Positions 17,271 through 26,213 of a DNA stretch of 64,000 nucleotides are shown here, piece by piece. Position numbers and translations under genes: made by a program. The stretch lies in contig CAVSMH010000006.1 of NCBI GenBank assembly GCA_963728965.1, positions 248,001-312,000 of the forward strand. Direction: 5' to 3'. The notes under the pieces are model-generated. The model was not told the DNA's origin. It did not search any database and was given only the letters and a program-made list of their open reading frames with translations. How positions within the stretch are numbered: position 1 is the first letter of the stretch; the number at the start of each line of letters is the position of its first letter. Source of the DNA: DASQZT01 sp963728965. Lineage in GTDB: Bacteria; Acidobacteriota; Terriglobia; Bryobacterales; Bryobacteraceae.

Positions 17271-20200
17271 ATGCGTCGAATTTTGGGGGTGATATTGGGT
17301 CTCGTACTGGCAATCGGCATGGTGCCCGCGCAGACGAGTCGCGGCTCGCTGACCGGTACCGTGACGGACACGTCCGGCGCAATCGTGCCGGGGGTGCTCG
17401 TTACGGTTGTCATGAGTGCAACAGGGGCAAAGTACGAGACCCGAACCAACGAGTTAGGGTTGTATAACGTGGCGAGCCTGCCCTCGGGAACATACGAGGC
17501 ATCATTTGAAGAGCAGGGATTCAAGAAGTCGGTTCAAAAGGCAATCGAGGTCGGCATTTCCGATGTCAGGCGCCTAGACGTGACCCTGGAGATCGGCGCG
17601 GTGGCGGATGCCATCGAGGTGACGGCACCGGTAGCGCGGGTACAGACGGACAGCGCGGAGGTGGGGACCAGTCTTTCGAACAAGTCGCTGCTGGATCTGC
17701 CGCTGACCTTTTCCGGCGGCCGCATTGCGGAATCTTTTGCATTTGCGGTGACGCCCGGCGTGACGGGCAGCAGTTGGACGGCGCAGATCAACGGGTCTAC
17801 GTCGCAATCGAAGGAGACGCTGCTGGACGGCGCAACGGTAACCACAGAGCGCGCGGGACATTTTGGCGAGTCCTCGGTCTCGGTCGAAGCGCTTCAAGAG
17901 TTTAAGGTACAGACGAGCGGGATTTCGGCGGAGTACGGGCGTGCCCAGATGGGCGTCTTTAACTACGTGATGAAATCCGGCGCGAACCAGGTGCACGGCA
18001 GCGGCTACGCCGCGATCCGCAACGAATCGCTGAACGCGAACACCTTCAGCAACAACTTCCGCGGGCTGCCGCGGGCGCAGGACCGGAAGCACAACTATGC
18101 GGGCAGCTTCGGCGGCCCGGTGTATCTGCCGAAGCTGTATGACGGCAGGAACAAGACCTTCTTTTATGTGACCTATGAGAAGTACCACGAGGTGACGCGC
18201 GGCTACGGATCGCCCAGCGTGAGCCTGCCGGTGCCGGAGTTTTACAACGGTGACTTCAGCCGGCTTCTGGGCCCGGCGTTGAGTTACACGGACGCATTGG
18301 GACGGCCCGTGCACAAGGGCGCGATCTACGACCCGGCGACCTTCCGGCAGTTGGCCGATGGGCGCTGGGTGGGAGACATGTTCGAGAACAACCAGATTCC
18401 GCTGAGCCGCTTCAGCGAGGCGTCGAAGAAATTCAACTCGGTGATGCAGCAACATTATCTGCCGACGATCAAGGATTCGAACGGACAGATTCCGCTGATC
18501 AACAACGCCGTGTATCCGAACGGAACGCCGTGGCTGAACCAGTATCAGTTTTCAGTGAAGATGGACCACAACATCGGCAATTCGCACAAGCTGTCCGGTT
18601 CCTTCTCGTATATTCTGCGGTCGCGGCTGCTGCTGTGGGGCGGGGTGTGGGATGAGAGTGATCCGGAAGGCGGTCCGCTTTCGTCGGCCAAGGCCCAGCC
18701 TTTGCGCACGACGTACGGCCGCATCGCGGACGACTGGACGATTTCGCCGACGGTGCTGAACCACTTCATGGTGCACCACAATCGCACGATTAACCCGATC
18801 GCCAACACGCATGCCGACATCAACGGCGCGCAAGCGATGGGACTGAAGGGGCTCTCGCTGGACGGATTTCCGATCGTGGACTGGAGCAGCGGTCCTTATT
18901 ACGGGTTGACGTCGCCTGGTGAGAACGCCAACTGGTTTTTCGCCGAAGAAGGAATGGGCCTCAGCGATACGGTGAGCTTTTCGAAGGGCCGGCACTTCAT
19001 GAAAGTGGGCCTCGACATGCGCCTGAACCGGTGGAACCACCGGTGGAACCAGGAAGCGCATTTCAACTTCAACCCGCGTGCCACGGCGATTCCGAACGAA
19101 GTATTTTCGGGCAACAACACCGGGTACGCGTTTGCCAGTTACCTGCTGGGGCTGGTGGACAGCGCGAGTCTGACGGACCCGGTGCCGCTTGGTTCGCGGC
19201 ACTGGTATTACGCCGCGTTTGTGAATGACGACTTCAAGGTGAACAACCGGCTGTCGTTGAACCTGGGGCTGCGGTGGGAGTTCCAGCCGCCGGCGCAGGA
19301 AGTGGGAGACCGGCTGTCGAGCTGGGATCCGACAGTGATCGATCCGGCGACGGGACTGCCGGGAGCGTACACGTTCGCGGGCAATTGCGACGTGTGCACG
19401 GGCCAGCGGTATTTTGGCGTGAGAAAGCCGTTCCACGATTTCGGACCGCGGGTAGGGTTTGCGTACCAGGCCCCCCACAATTGGGTCGTGCGCGGGGCGT
19501 ACGGCATCATGTACGAAGGCGATGTGAACAACAGCGGCAGCGGGCCTTCGCCGCTGGGCAAGGCGACCAGTGTGGCATGGGGCGGAACGTATTCGCTGAA
19601 TGCCGATCCGGTGAACCCGTGGAAGGGGCTGTACAACTGGGACAACGCGTTCCCGGCGGGCAGCTACACCCCGGCGAGCTTCGACCGTTCGTGGGGCGAC
19701 CGGAATGCTCCGGGCATGTACGATCCGAACTACGGCACCAGCCCGTACGTGCAGATGTGGAACCTGAACATCCAGAAAGAAGTGGTAAAGAACCTGGTGG
19801 TGGATATCGGGTACGTAGGAAACAAGGGAACGGGGCTGCGCGACGGGCAGTTGGCGATTGTAAACCAACTCCCAAGCTCGGTGCTTTCCACTTACGGGCT
19901 CAAACTGCGCAACCCGATCACGAGCGCCGCGGATGCGGCGGCCAACGGGATCGCCTATCCGTACGCCGGCTTCAAGGGCACGGTGGCGAGCGCCCTGCGC
20001 TATTACCCCCAGGTGCAAGGGAACTCGACGGTGCAGGTGTATGCGGCACCCCTGGGCTTCTCGGCGTTCCATTCGCTGCAAGTGACGGTGAACCGGCAGT
20101 TCAGCAAGGGCCTTTCCATCTATGGGGACTACGTGTGGTCGAAGTCGCTGGCGAACGTGTCGTCGTCGGAGCCGACGTCGAACAGCGGTCCGCTGGACTA

Positions 20201-20822
20201 CTACAACCTGAGCCTGGAGAAGGGGGTGACGGCGGCGGATCGTTCGCACCAGATCAAGGCGTACCTGGACTATGAACTTCCGGTGGGCACCGGCAAGGCG
20301 CTTCGGCCGGGCAGTGGGAAGGTAGCGAACGCGCTTCTGGGCGGCTGGTCGGTTTCGGCGATCCTGCAATACAACAGCGGCGCACCCATCGGGGTGGGCG
20401 GCTCTTCGCCTCTATCGGGCGCATGGAACGGTTCGCGCAACCGGGCGAACATCGCACCCGGACCGATGGTCGTATCGGATTTCGACAAGTCGATGTTCAA
20501 CCTGGGGTTGGCAACGGATCCGAACAACACGTATCTGAATAAGAGCCTGTTCTCGGATGCGGCACCGCTGACTCTGGGCACTTCGGCCAACCGCTACACG
20601 CAAGCGCGCGGGTTCTGGGTACGCAACGAGAACCTGTCGCTGCGCAAGGTGTTCAGCTTCAAGGAACGGTATCATGCGCAGCTGCGCATCGATGCCTTTA
20701 ACGCATTCAACCGCAGCACGCTGGGCGGGCCGAACACGAGCATCACGAGCGCGAACTTCGGCCAGATCACGAGCATCAGCGGGAACCGTACGGTCCAGAT
20801 CGGTATGCGTCTGGACTTCTGA
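17271..20822 (+). CDS. TonB-dependent receptor with carboxypeptidase-regulatory-like N-terminal domain (Oar-like)
   Basis: A 1183-residue outer-membrane protein. Signal peptide MRRILGVILGLVLAIGMVPA, then a CarboxypepD_reg-like domain (RGSLTGTVTDTSGAIVPGVL, TNELGLYNVASLPSGTYEAS), a plug-like region (VEALQEFKVQTSGISAEYGR, GVFNYVMKSGANQVHGSGY) and a long beta barrel ending in an aromatic residue (RTVQIGMRLDF). This is the SusC/Oar-like class abundant in Acidobacteria and thought to import oligomeric or complexed nutrients. AAGGAG precedes the ATG. It heads a run of eight co-directional genes ending at a terminator at 31.9 kb, suggesting it imports the compound those genes process. Confidence 0.93.
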   Translation: MRRILGVILGLVLAIGMVPAQTSRGSLTGTVTDTSGAIVPGVLVTVVMSATGAKYETRTNELGLYNVASLPSGTYEASFEEQGFKKSVQKAIEVGISDVRRLDVTLEIGAVADAIEVTAPVARVQTDSAEVGTSLSNKSLLDLPLTFSGGRIAESFAFAVTPGVTGSSWTAQINGSTSQSKETLLDGATVTTERAGHFGESSVSVEALQEFKVQTSGISAEYGRAQMGVFNYVMKSGANQVHGSGYAAIRNESLNANTFSNNFRGLPRAQDRKHNYAGSFGGPVYLPKLYDGRNKTFFYVTYEKYHEVTRGYGSPSVSLPVPEFYNGDFSRLLGPALSYTDALGRPVHKGAIYDPATFRQLADGRWVGDMFENNQIPLSRFSEASKKFNSVMQQHYLPTIKDSNGQIPLINNAVYPNGTPWLNQYQFSVKMDHNIGNSHKLSGSFSYILRSRLLLWGGVWDESDPEGGPLSSAKAQPLRTTYGRIADDWTISPTVLNHFMVHHNRTINPIANTHADINGAQAMGLKGLSLDGFPIVDWSSGPYYGLTSPGENANWFFAEEGMGLSDTVSFSKGRHFMKVGLDMRLNRWNHRWNQEAHFNFNPRATAIPNEVFSGNNTGYAFASYLLGLVDSASLTDPVPLGSRHWYYAAFVNDDFKVNNRLSLNLGLRWEFQPPAQEVGDRLSSWDPTVIDPATGLPGAYTFAGNCDVCTGQRYFGVRKPFHDFGPRVGFAYQAPHNWVVRGAYGIMYEGDVNNSGSGPSPLGKATSVAWGGTYSLNADPVNPWKGLYNWDNAFPAGSYTPASFDRSWGDRNAPGMYDPNYGTSPYVQMWNLNIQKEVVKNLVVDIGYVGNKGTGLRDGQLAIVNQLPSSVLSTYGLKLRNPITSAADAAANGIAYPYAGFKGTVASALRYYPQVQGNSTVQVYAAPLGFSAFHSLQVTVNRQFSKGLSIYGDYVWSKSLANVSSSEPTSNSGPLDYYNLSLEKGVTAADRSHQIKAYLDYELPVGTGKALRPGSGKVANALLGGWSVSAILQYNSGAPIGVGGSSPLSGAWNGSRNRANIAPGPMVVSDFDKSMFNLGLATDPNNTYLNKSLFSDAAPLTLGTSANRYTQARGFWVRNENLSLRKVFSFKERYHAQLRIDAFNAFNRSTLGGPNTSITSANFGQITSISGNRTVQIGMRLDF

Positions 20823-20886
20823 GCACTCCTGGCGGCGGGCCGGGAACATTCCGGTCCGCCGCACCCCTCTCCGGAGACAGATCACA

Positions 20887-21867
20887 ATGAAACCTCTCTT
20901 ATACGCGGGGGCGGTGGCGATCCTGGCGGCGATGCCGGCAGCGGCCGAGGGCGATGGATTTCCCGCAGCCGAAGTCTCCAACGGAGTCATCCGTGCGAAG
21001 GTGTACCTGCCGGATGCGGAGAAGGGCTCCTATCGGGGTAATCGGTTTGACTGGTCGGGGATCGTGGTGAGCCTGGAGTACCGGGGACACACGTACTTCG
21101 GACAGTGGTATGCCAAGCACGATCCGCTGGTGAACGATGCTGTGGCGGGCCCGGCGACGGAATTCTTCACGCAGGCACCGGGGGTCGGGTACGACGCCGC
21201 GAATCCGGGCAGCCCGTATTTGCGGATTGGCGCGGGCGTGGTGCAGCGGCCGGCAGAGAGGGACGCCTCAGGCCGGCGGCCGCTGCGGATCATTGATTCC
21301 GGCAAGTGGACCGTTCAAAAAGGAGACCGTTGGATCGAGTTCACGCATGAGTTGAGCGGAGCCAACGGTTACGGATACGTGTACACGAAGCGGCTGGCGC
21401 TGGATCCGCGGCAGCCGGAGATGACGGTTTCGCAGACGTTCCGGAATACGGGCAGCAAGCTGGTGGAGGCGGATCCATACAACCACAATTTCTTTATGTT
21501 GGATGCGCAGCCGAGCGGTCCTGGGATTGTAGTGCGATTTCCGTTTGCGCCGCGCGCGGTGAGTCCGCTGAAGGACCTGGTGGAGATCCGCGGCAACGAG
21601 ATTCATTATCTGAAGGAGTTACAGACGGGCGAGAGCGTGTTGACGTTGCTGGAAGGATTCGGCGGAAGCGCGAAGGACTACAACATTGTGGTGGAAAACC
21701 GGACCAGCGGCGCCGGCGTGGAAGTGACCGGGGATCAGCCCCTCAGCCGATTGCAGTTCTGGTCCATTCGGACGACGGTGTGTCCGGAGCCGTTTATCAA
21801 GGTTCGAGCAGAACCGGGACAGACGGTGAAGTGGGGTGCCCGTTACCGCTTTTATACGACGAAGTAG
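20887..21867 (+). CDS. Secreted galactose-mutarotase-fold protein
   Basis: A 326-residue protein starting at ATG 20887 after CGGAGACAG; the longer ORF from 20674 overlaps the receptor and is rejected. Signal peptide (MKPLLYAGAVAILAAMPAAA) followed by beta-rich sequence: VSNGVIRAKVYLPDAEKGSY, GHTYFGQWYAKHDP, YGYVYTKRLALDPRQPEMTV and DPYNHNFFMLD. The pattern of strands and the central YNHNFF resemble aldose-1-epimerase-like proteins, although the paired catalytic His/Glu of mutarotases cannot be assigned with confidence. Likely a periplasmic sugar-binding or sugar-isomerising protein in the cluster that begins with the receptor 65 bp upstream. Confidence 0.7.
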   Translation: MKPLLYAGAVAILAAMPAAAEGDGFPAAEVSNGVIRAKVYLPDAEKGSYRGNRFDWSGIVVSLEYRGHTYFGQWYAKHDPLVNDAVAGPATEFFTQAPGVGYDAANPGSPYLRIGAGVVQRPAERDASGRRPLRIIDSGKWTVQKGDRWIEFTHELSGANGYGYVYTKRLALDPRQPEMTVSQTFRNTGSKLVEADPYNHNFFMLDAQPSGPGIVVRFPFAPRAVSPLKDLVEIRGNEIHYLKELQTGESVLTLLEGFGGSAKDYNIVVENRTSGAGVEVTGDQPLSRLQFWSIRTTVCPEPFIKVRAEPGQTVKWGARYRFYTTK

Positions 21868-21939
21868 AGTCCGCGGGCGGAAGTGGATGGCGGCGCCCAG
21901 CCGGCAGTGGCGCACGAGCAAGTGAACTAGTCGGGGGAC

Positions 21940-23319
21940 ATGGCAATGAAGATTACGGCGAGACAGGAAGGGCTTCTCAAGCGCACTTGTGTGGACTTTC
22001 ACCAGATGACGGAGTTTGTGAAGTCGCCGCTGATTCTGGATCGGGCGGAGGGACTCTATTACTGGGATACCGAGGGCAAGCGGTATTTTGACGCGATTGG
22101 CGGGATCTTTGTCGCCATCCTGGGGCATCGTCCGCAGCGGGTCATAGAGGCGATGCGGCGGCAGATGGACAAGATGACGTTTGCGCCACCGCTGCACGGG
22201 ATCGCGGACGTGACGCTGGATTTCGTGGAGAAACTAGGCGCGGTGGCACCGGGAAACCTGCGGTACTCCAAGCCGGTTAGCGGGGGCTCGGAAGCGGTGG
22301 AGACGGCGATCAAGTTCGTGCGGCAGTACCACAAGCAAACGGGCCACGCGGGGAAATACAAATTCATCAGCCGTTACCAGGGATATCACGGGGCGACGGC
22401 GGGAGCCATGTCGGCGAGCGGTACGGGGACCCGGAAGACAAAGTTCGAGCCGCACATGCCGGGGTATTTAAAGGTGTTCCCGCCGACGTTTTACCGGGAC
22501 CACTTTGGTGCCTGGGACGAATGCAACCGGTTCAGCGCGCGGATGGTAGAGCACGTGATCTGTCAGGAAGATCCGGAGACGGTGGCTGGTGTGATCGTGG
22601 AGCCGGTTGGGAACACGGGCGGAATAATCACCCCGACGGACGAGTATTTCCAGATTCTGCGCGACATCTGCACGCGGCATAACGTGACGCTGATTTTCGA
22701 CGAAGTGATTACGGGCTTCGGGAAGACGGGATCGATGTTCGCGGCGGAGACGTTCGGGGTAACGCCGGATGTAATCTGCTGCGGCAAAGGGATCTCGGCC
22801 GGGGTGCTCCCCTTGGGGGCGATGATGGCGCGAGAAGAGATGGGCGAGGCATTTCTGGGACCGGCGGAAGCGGACGTACAGTTTGCGCACGGTCACACGT
22901 TTGCGGGGAATCCGCTGGCATCGGCAGTGGGCATCGCGGTGATCGAGGAACTGTTGGAGAAGGACCTGCCGCGGAAGGCCTGGCGTCTGGGGCAATACCT
23001 GACGGCGCGGCTGGAGAAGCTGAAGAAGTACGGAGTAGTGCGGGAGATCCGGGGCAAGGGGATCCTGCTGGGGGTGGAACTGGTGAAGGATACGCGCACC
23101 ATGGAGCCGTTCCCGGAACTCGGCAATGCGTTGAAGCGTACGTCGCTGGAGAACGGACTGATCCTGCGGGTGGACCCCTCGTGGTTCGCGGTGGCCCCGG
23201 CTCTAATTGCAGAGGAACCGGACCTGGACGAGATGTGCGACCTAATCGAGAAGAGCCTGTTGCAGGCGCTCGGGATGGTGGGCGCCGTCCAGCGGCCGCA
23301 CGCGTTGGCGGCCGTGTAG
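21940..23319 (+). CDS. Class III (omega) aminotransferase
   Basis: A 459-residue PLP enzyme of fold type I. Landmarks: GLYYWDTEGKRYFDAIGGIF, SGGSEAVETAIKFVRQYHKQ, the YQGYHGATAGAMSASG segment, the Asp in LIFDEVITGFGKTG that holds the pyridine nitrogen, and the Schiff-base Lys in CCGKGISAGVLPLGAM. Length and pattern fit aspartate aminotransferase-family enzymes acting on omega-amino or amino-sugar-like substrates. It sits between the mutarotase-fold protein and an MFS carrier, so the imported compound probably carries a primary amine. Start ATG 21940 (MAMKIT); a second Met two codons later is also possible. Confidence 0.92.
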   Translation: MAMKITARQEGLLKRTCVDFHQMTEFVKSPLILDRAEGLYYWDTEGKRYFDAIGGIFVAILGHRPQRVIEAMRRQMDKMTFAPPLHGIADVTLDFVEKLGAVAPGNLRYSKPVSGGSEAVETAIKFVRQYHKQTGHAGKYKFISRYQGYHGATAGAMSASGTGTRKTKFEPHMPGYLKVFPPTFYRDHFGAWDECNRFSARMVEHVICQEDPETVAGVIVEPVGNTGGIITPTDEYFQILRDICTRHNVTLIFDEVITGFGKTGSMFAAETFGVTPDVICCGKGISAGVLPLGAMMAREEMGEAFLGPAEADVQFAHGHTFAGNPLASAVGIAVIEELLEKDLPRKAWRLGQYLTARLEKLKKYGVVREIRGKGILLGVELVKDTRTMEPFPELGNALKRTSLENGLILRVDPSWFAVAPALIAEEPDLDEMCDLIEKSLLQALGMVGAVQRPHALAAV

Positions 23320-23331
23320 GCGAGGAGCAGA

Positions 23332-24603
23332 GTGGGGACGGGCCCCGGACAAGGCGCAACGACAGCGGCGGAATGGCGCGTGATGGCGCTGCTGGTGATG
23401 TCGGTATGCCTGAACTATATCGACCGCACATCGTTTGCAGCAGCCGCACCTACCATCAGCGCGGAGTTGCATATTGCGCCGGATCACCTGGGGCTGATTC
23501 TTTCCGCGTTCTTCTGGCTGTATCCGCCGTTTCAGATTGTATCGGGCTGGCTGGTGGACCGATACAATGTGAGCTGGATACTGGGGGGCGGATTCCTGTT
23601 GTGGTCGCTGGTGACCGGGATGACAGGATTCGCCGGCGGAGTGAGTTCGCTGCTGATGGTGCGAGCGGCGCTGGGAGCGGCGGAATCGCCGGCATACCCC
23701 TCGTACGGGAAGATCATCGCGATGACGTTCCCGGAGAACCGGCGCGGGATCTGCAATTCGCTGATTGAAGTGGGCAATCAGATTGGCCCCGCGGTAGCCA
23801 CGCTGCTGGGCGGGCTGATTGTGGCGACACTGGGCTGGCGCGTCCTGTTCTTTTCGATCAGCCTGGTGAGCCTGCTGTGGATCCCGGCGTGGATTCGATG
23901 GGCACCGCGGAGGCCGGCGGCGGCGCGGGTCGCAGCGGCGGCAAAAGGCGGACCTTCCTATTTCGACATCGTGCGGCGGCGCTCGGCATGGGGCACGTTT
24001 GTCGGACTGTTCGCGATTAACTACGTTTGGATTTTTCTGGTTACGTGGCTGCCTTCGTACCTGGTGATGGAGCGCCATCTTTCGACGAAGATGATGGCGG
24101 TGTTCGGGTCGGTGCCGTTCTGGGGTTTGGCGGTCTCCACTTCGCTGTGCGGGTGGCTTTCGGACCGGTGGATTACGCGGGGCGGGACGCCGACGGTGGT
24201 GCGCAAGACGTTCACCGTGGGAGGCATGCTGCTGTGCACCTGCCTCTTCATGCCGGCGGTGATCGTTCGGGATGCCATGGTCGCAATCGTCCTGCTCTCG
24301 GCGGCGTGTGTCGTGTTCGGGATGACGAGTTCGAACGTGTGGACGATCACGCAGACGCTGGCGGGCCCCGGCGTGGCGGGCAAGTGGACGGGAATGCAGA
24401 ACGCGTTTGGGAACCTTTCGGGCGTGGTAGCGCCGTGGCTGACGGGCCTGATCGTGGCGCGCACGGGGGCGTTTTACCTGGCGTTCGCGGTGGTGTGTGT
24501 GGTTTCGATTGCAGGGGCGGCCTCGTTTCTGTTTTTAGTCGGCAGGGTGGAACCGGTGTCCTGGCCGCGGGTGCAGGAAGCCGAGCTGGAGACCACCGGG
24601 TGA
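23332..24603 (+). CDS. MFS transporter, ExuT/ACS-like
   Basis: A 423-residue, 12-helix carrier starting at GTG 23332, 12 bp after the aminotransferase stop and preceded by GAGGAG. Signatures: LNYIDRTSFAAAAPTI in helix 1, GWLVDRYNVSWIL after helix 2, AALGAAESPAYPSYGKIIAM around helix 4, and SDRWITRGGTPTVVRKTF in the second half. The family takes up hexuronates, glucarate, tartrate and related acids by proton symport. Tight spacing to its neighbours puts it in the same operon as the aminotransferase, where it would import the product of periplasmic processing. Confidence 0.9.
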   Translation: MGTGPGQGATTAAEWRVMALLVMSVCLNYIDRTSFAAAAPTISAELHIAPDHLGLILSAFFWLYPPFQIVSGWLVDRYNVSWILGGGFLLWSLVTGMTGFAGGVSSLLMVRAALGAAESPAYPSYGKIIAMTFPENRRGICNSLIEVGNQIGPAVATLLGGLIVATLGWRVLFFSISLVSLLWIPAWIRWAPRRPAAARVAAAAKGGPSYFDIVRRRSAWGTFVGLFAINYVWIFLVTWLPSYLVMERHLSTKMMAVFGSVPFWGLAVSTSLCGWLSDRWITRGGTPTVVRKTFTVGGMLLCTCLFMPAVIVRDAMVAIVLLSAACVVFGMTSSNVWTITQTLAGPGVAGKWTGMQNAFGNLSGVVAPWLTGLIVARTGAFYLAFAVVCVVSIAGAASFLFLVGRVEPVSWPRVQEAELETTG

Positions 24604-24620
24604 GAGAGAAGGAGATAGCG

Positions 24621-26162
24621 ATGTTTGTGGAGAACGGAAAAGCGCATCGGCGGAGCTGGGCAATGGCGGGCGCGCTGGCGTTACTGCTGGCGCAAAGCGT
24701 GGGAGCGGACGTGGTGGAGCAGGGCGTCAAGAACGCGAAGGCGTCGGGGCTCGAGGCCGGCGTGGCCAAAGTGAGCATCGAGCCGCCAATCGGGATTCCG
24801 CACCAGAACTGGGGATCGGCGACACACGTGGTGGCCAACGGGCAGGACCCGGCTGGAATGTTTTTGCGCGCCCTGGTGCTTTCGGACGGCAATCAGAAAT
24901 TCGCGTTGATTGATGTGGACGCGGGCGGGGCGGCGTGGCTGGCCGAGGCCACCAAGCGGGCGGCAGCGGCCATCGGAATTTCGGCGGACCACGCGAGGTC
25001 GGGCGTGTCGCACACGCACGCGGGCCCCAGCCTGCGGCGCGGCAAGGGACCGGTGGGCGTGGACGTTTCGAAGTACGAACCCATGATGCGCACCTACCAG
25101 GCCGAAGTGGCGGACAAACTGGTGGGCGCGGTGGTGGAGGCTAACAGCCGGCTACGGCCGGTGCATGCGTGGGGGATGGTGGGCACGGGCAGCATCAACA
25201 TCAACCGGCGGTTTCGCGGAGACGGCACGGTGGACGGGCCTCCGGCAGTTGGGCTGAACTTCAAGGAGTTTGTCGATCGGGAGTTGCCGGTGATCCGGAT
25301 TGATGACGCGCAGGGCAACCCTTACGCAGTGCTGGTGAATTTTCAGGCGCACGGAACGGTACTGGCGTACGAGAACCAGTTGATTTCTCCGGACTGGATC
25401 GGCAGCATGCGGAACACGGTGGAGGCGAGTTTGCCGGGGGCGACCTGTTTGTACTTTCAGGGAGCGGCCGGCAACCAAGGGCCGATTGAGGGCTACTCCG
25501 GAGATGTGGAAGTGGCGCACCGGCTGGGCCGCATCCTGGGACACGAAGCGTCGGCCCTAGCGCTACGCATTTCGACGGTGAAGCGCGAGCCCGTATTCGA
25601 AGGGTATGTGGAATCGACCGCGCTACAGGCCAAGCAGCCGTACCGGGTCTCGGGTCCACGGGACGCGACGCTGCGATTTGCGAGCAAGGTGATCGATCTG
25701 CCGCGGCGGACGTACACGAAGGCGGATATTGTCCGCATGGAGACGCTGACGGCGGACGCGCAGAAGAAGATGGCGGCAGTGGAAAAGGCCGGCGGCAGCC
25801 AGTGGGAGAAATCGCAGGCGGCGGCGCGATACCGGCGCTGGGCGGACCTGCTGGAGCGCTACAAACAGCCGGTGAGCAGCGAACCGGTGAAACTGGAGAT
25901 CGCGGTGTTGCGGATCGGGGACATGGCGATGGTGCTGACCAACGGCGAGCTGTTCGCGGAGATCGGCGCAGCGGTGAAGAAGGCGTCCCCGTTCGAGGTG
26001 ACGTTCTTCTGCGGTTATGGCAGCCACACGGGCGGCGGGTATATGCCGACCACGGCGGAGTACCCGTTTGGCAGTTACGAGGTGGACGGCACGTCGTATG
26101 GCCCGGGCTCATCGGAGAAGGTCATTACGGAAGCGACCGCATTGTTGAAGTCGGTCCGATAG
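24621..26162 (+). CDS. Neutral/alkaline ceramidase-family protein, secreted
   Basis: A 513-residue protein starting at ATG 24621 after GAAGGAG; a longer ORF from 24027 overlaps the MFS gene and is rejected. After a signal sequence (MAGALALLLAQSVGA) it has ceramidase N-terminal-domain landmarks: GVAKVSIEPPIGIPHQNWG, FALIDVDAGG, the metal-site segment GVSHTHAGPSLRRG, and NFQAHGTVLAYENQLISPDW. The C-terminal part has GDMAMVLTNGELFAEIGAAV and GGGYMPTTAEY. The fold is that of the zinc amidohydrolase neutral ceramidase, but most bacterial members outside characterised cases have unknown amide substrates. Beside an aminotransferase it may release an amine from an N-acyl compound. Confidence 0.85.
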   Translation: MFVENGKAHRRSWAMAGALALLLAQSVGADVVEQGVKNAKASGLEAGVAKVSIEPPIGIPHQNWGSATHVVANGQDPAGMFLRALVLSDGNQKFALIDVDAGGAAWLAEATKRAAAAIGISADHARSGVSHTHAGPSLRRGKGPVGVDVSKYEPMMRTYQAEVADKLVGAVVEANSRLRPVHAWGMVGTGSININRRFRGDGTVDGPPAVGLNFKEFVDRELPVIRIDDAQGNPYAVLVNFQAHGTVLAYENQLISPDWIGSMRNTVEASLPGATCLYFQGAAGNQGPIEGYSGDVEVAHRLGRILGHEASALALRISTVKREPVFEGYVESTALQAKQPYRVSGPRDATLRFASKVIDLPRRTYTKADIVRMETLTADAQKKMAAVEKAGGSQWEKSQAAARYRRWADLLERYKQPVSSEPVKLEIAVLRIGDMAMVLTNGELFAEIGAAVKKASPFEVTFFCGYGSHTGGGYMPTTAEYPFGSYEVDGTSYGPGSSEKVITEATALLKSVR

Positions 26163-26213
26163 GCCGGCGGCCGCCGCGGCGGCACGACGCCATGCAGACA
26201 GGGAGATTGGAAG

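Noticed and set aside
18552..20369. 605-codon minus-strand ORF
   Set aside because: It is antisense to the TonB receptor; no domain and no ribosome site.
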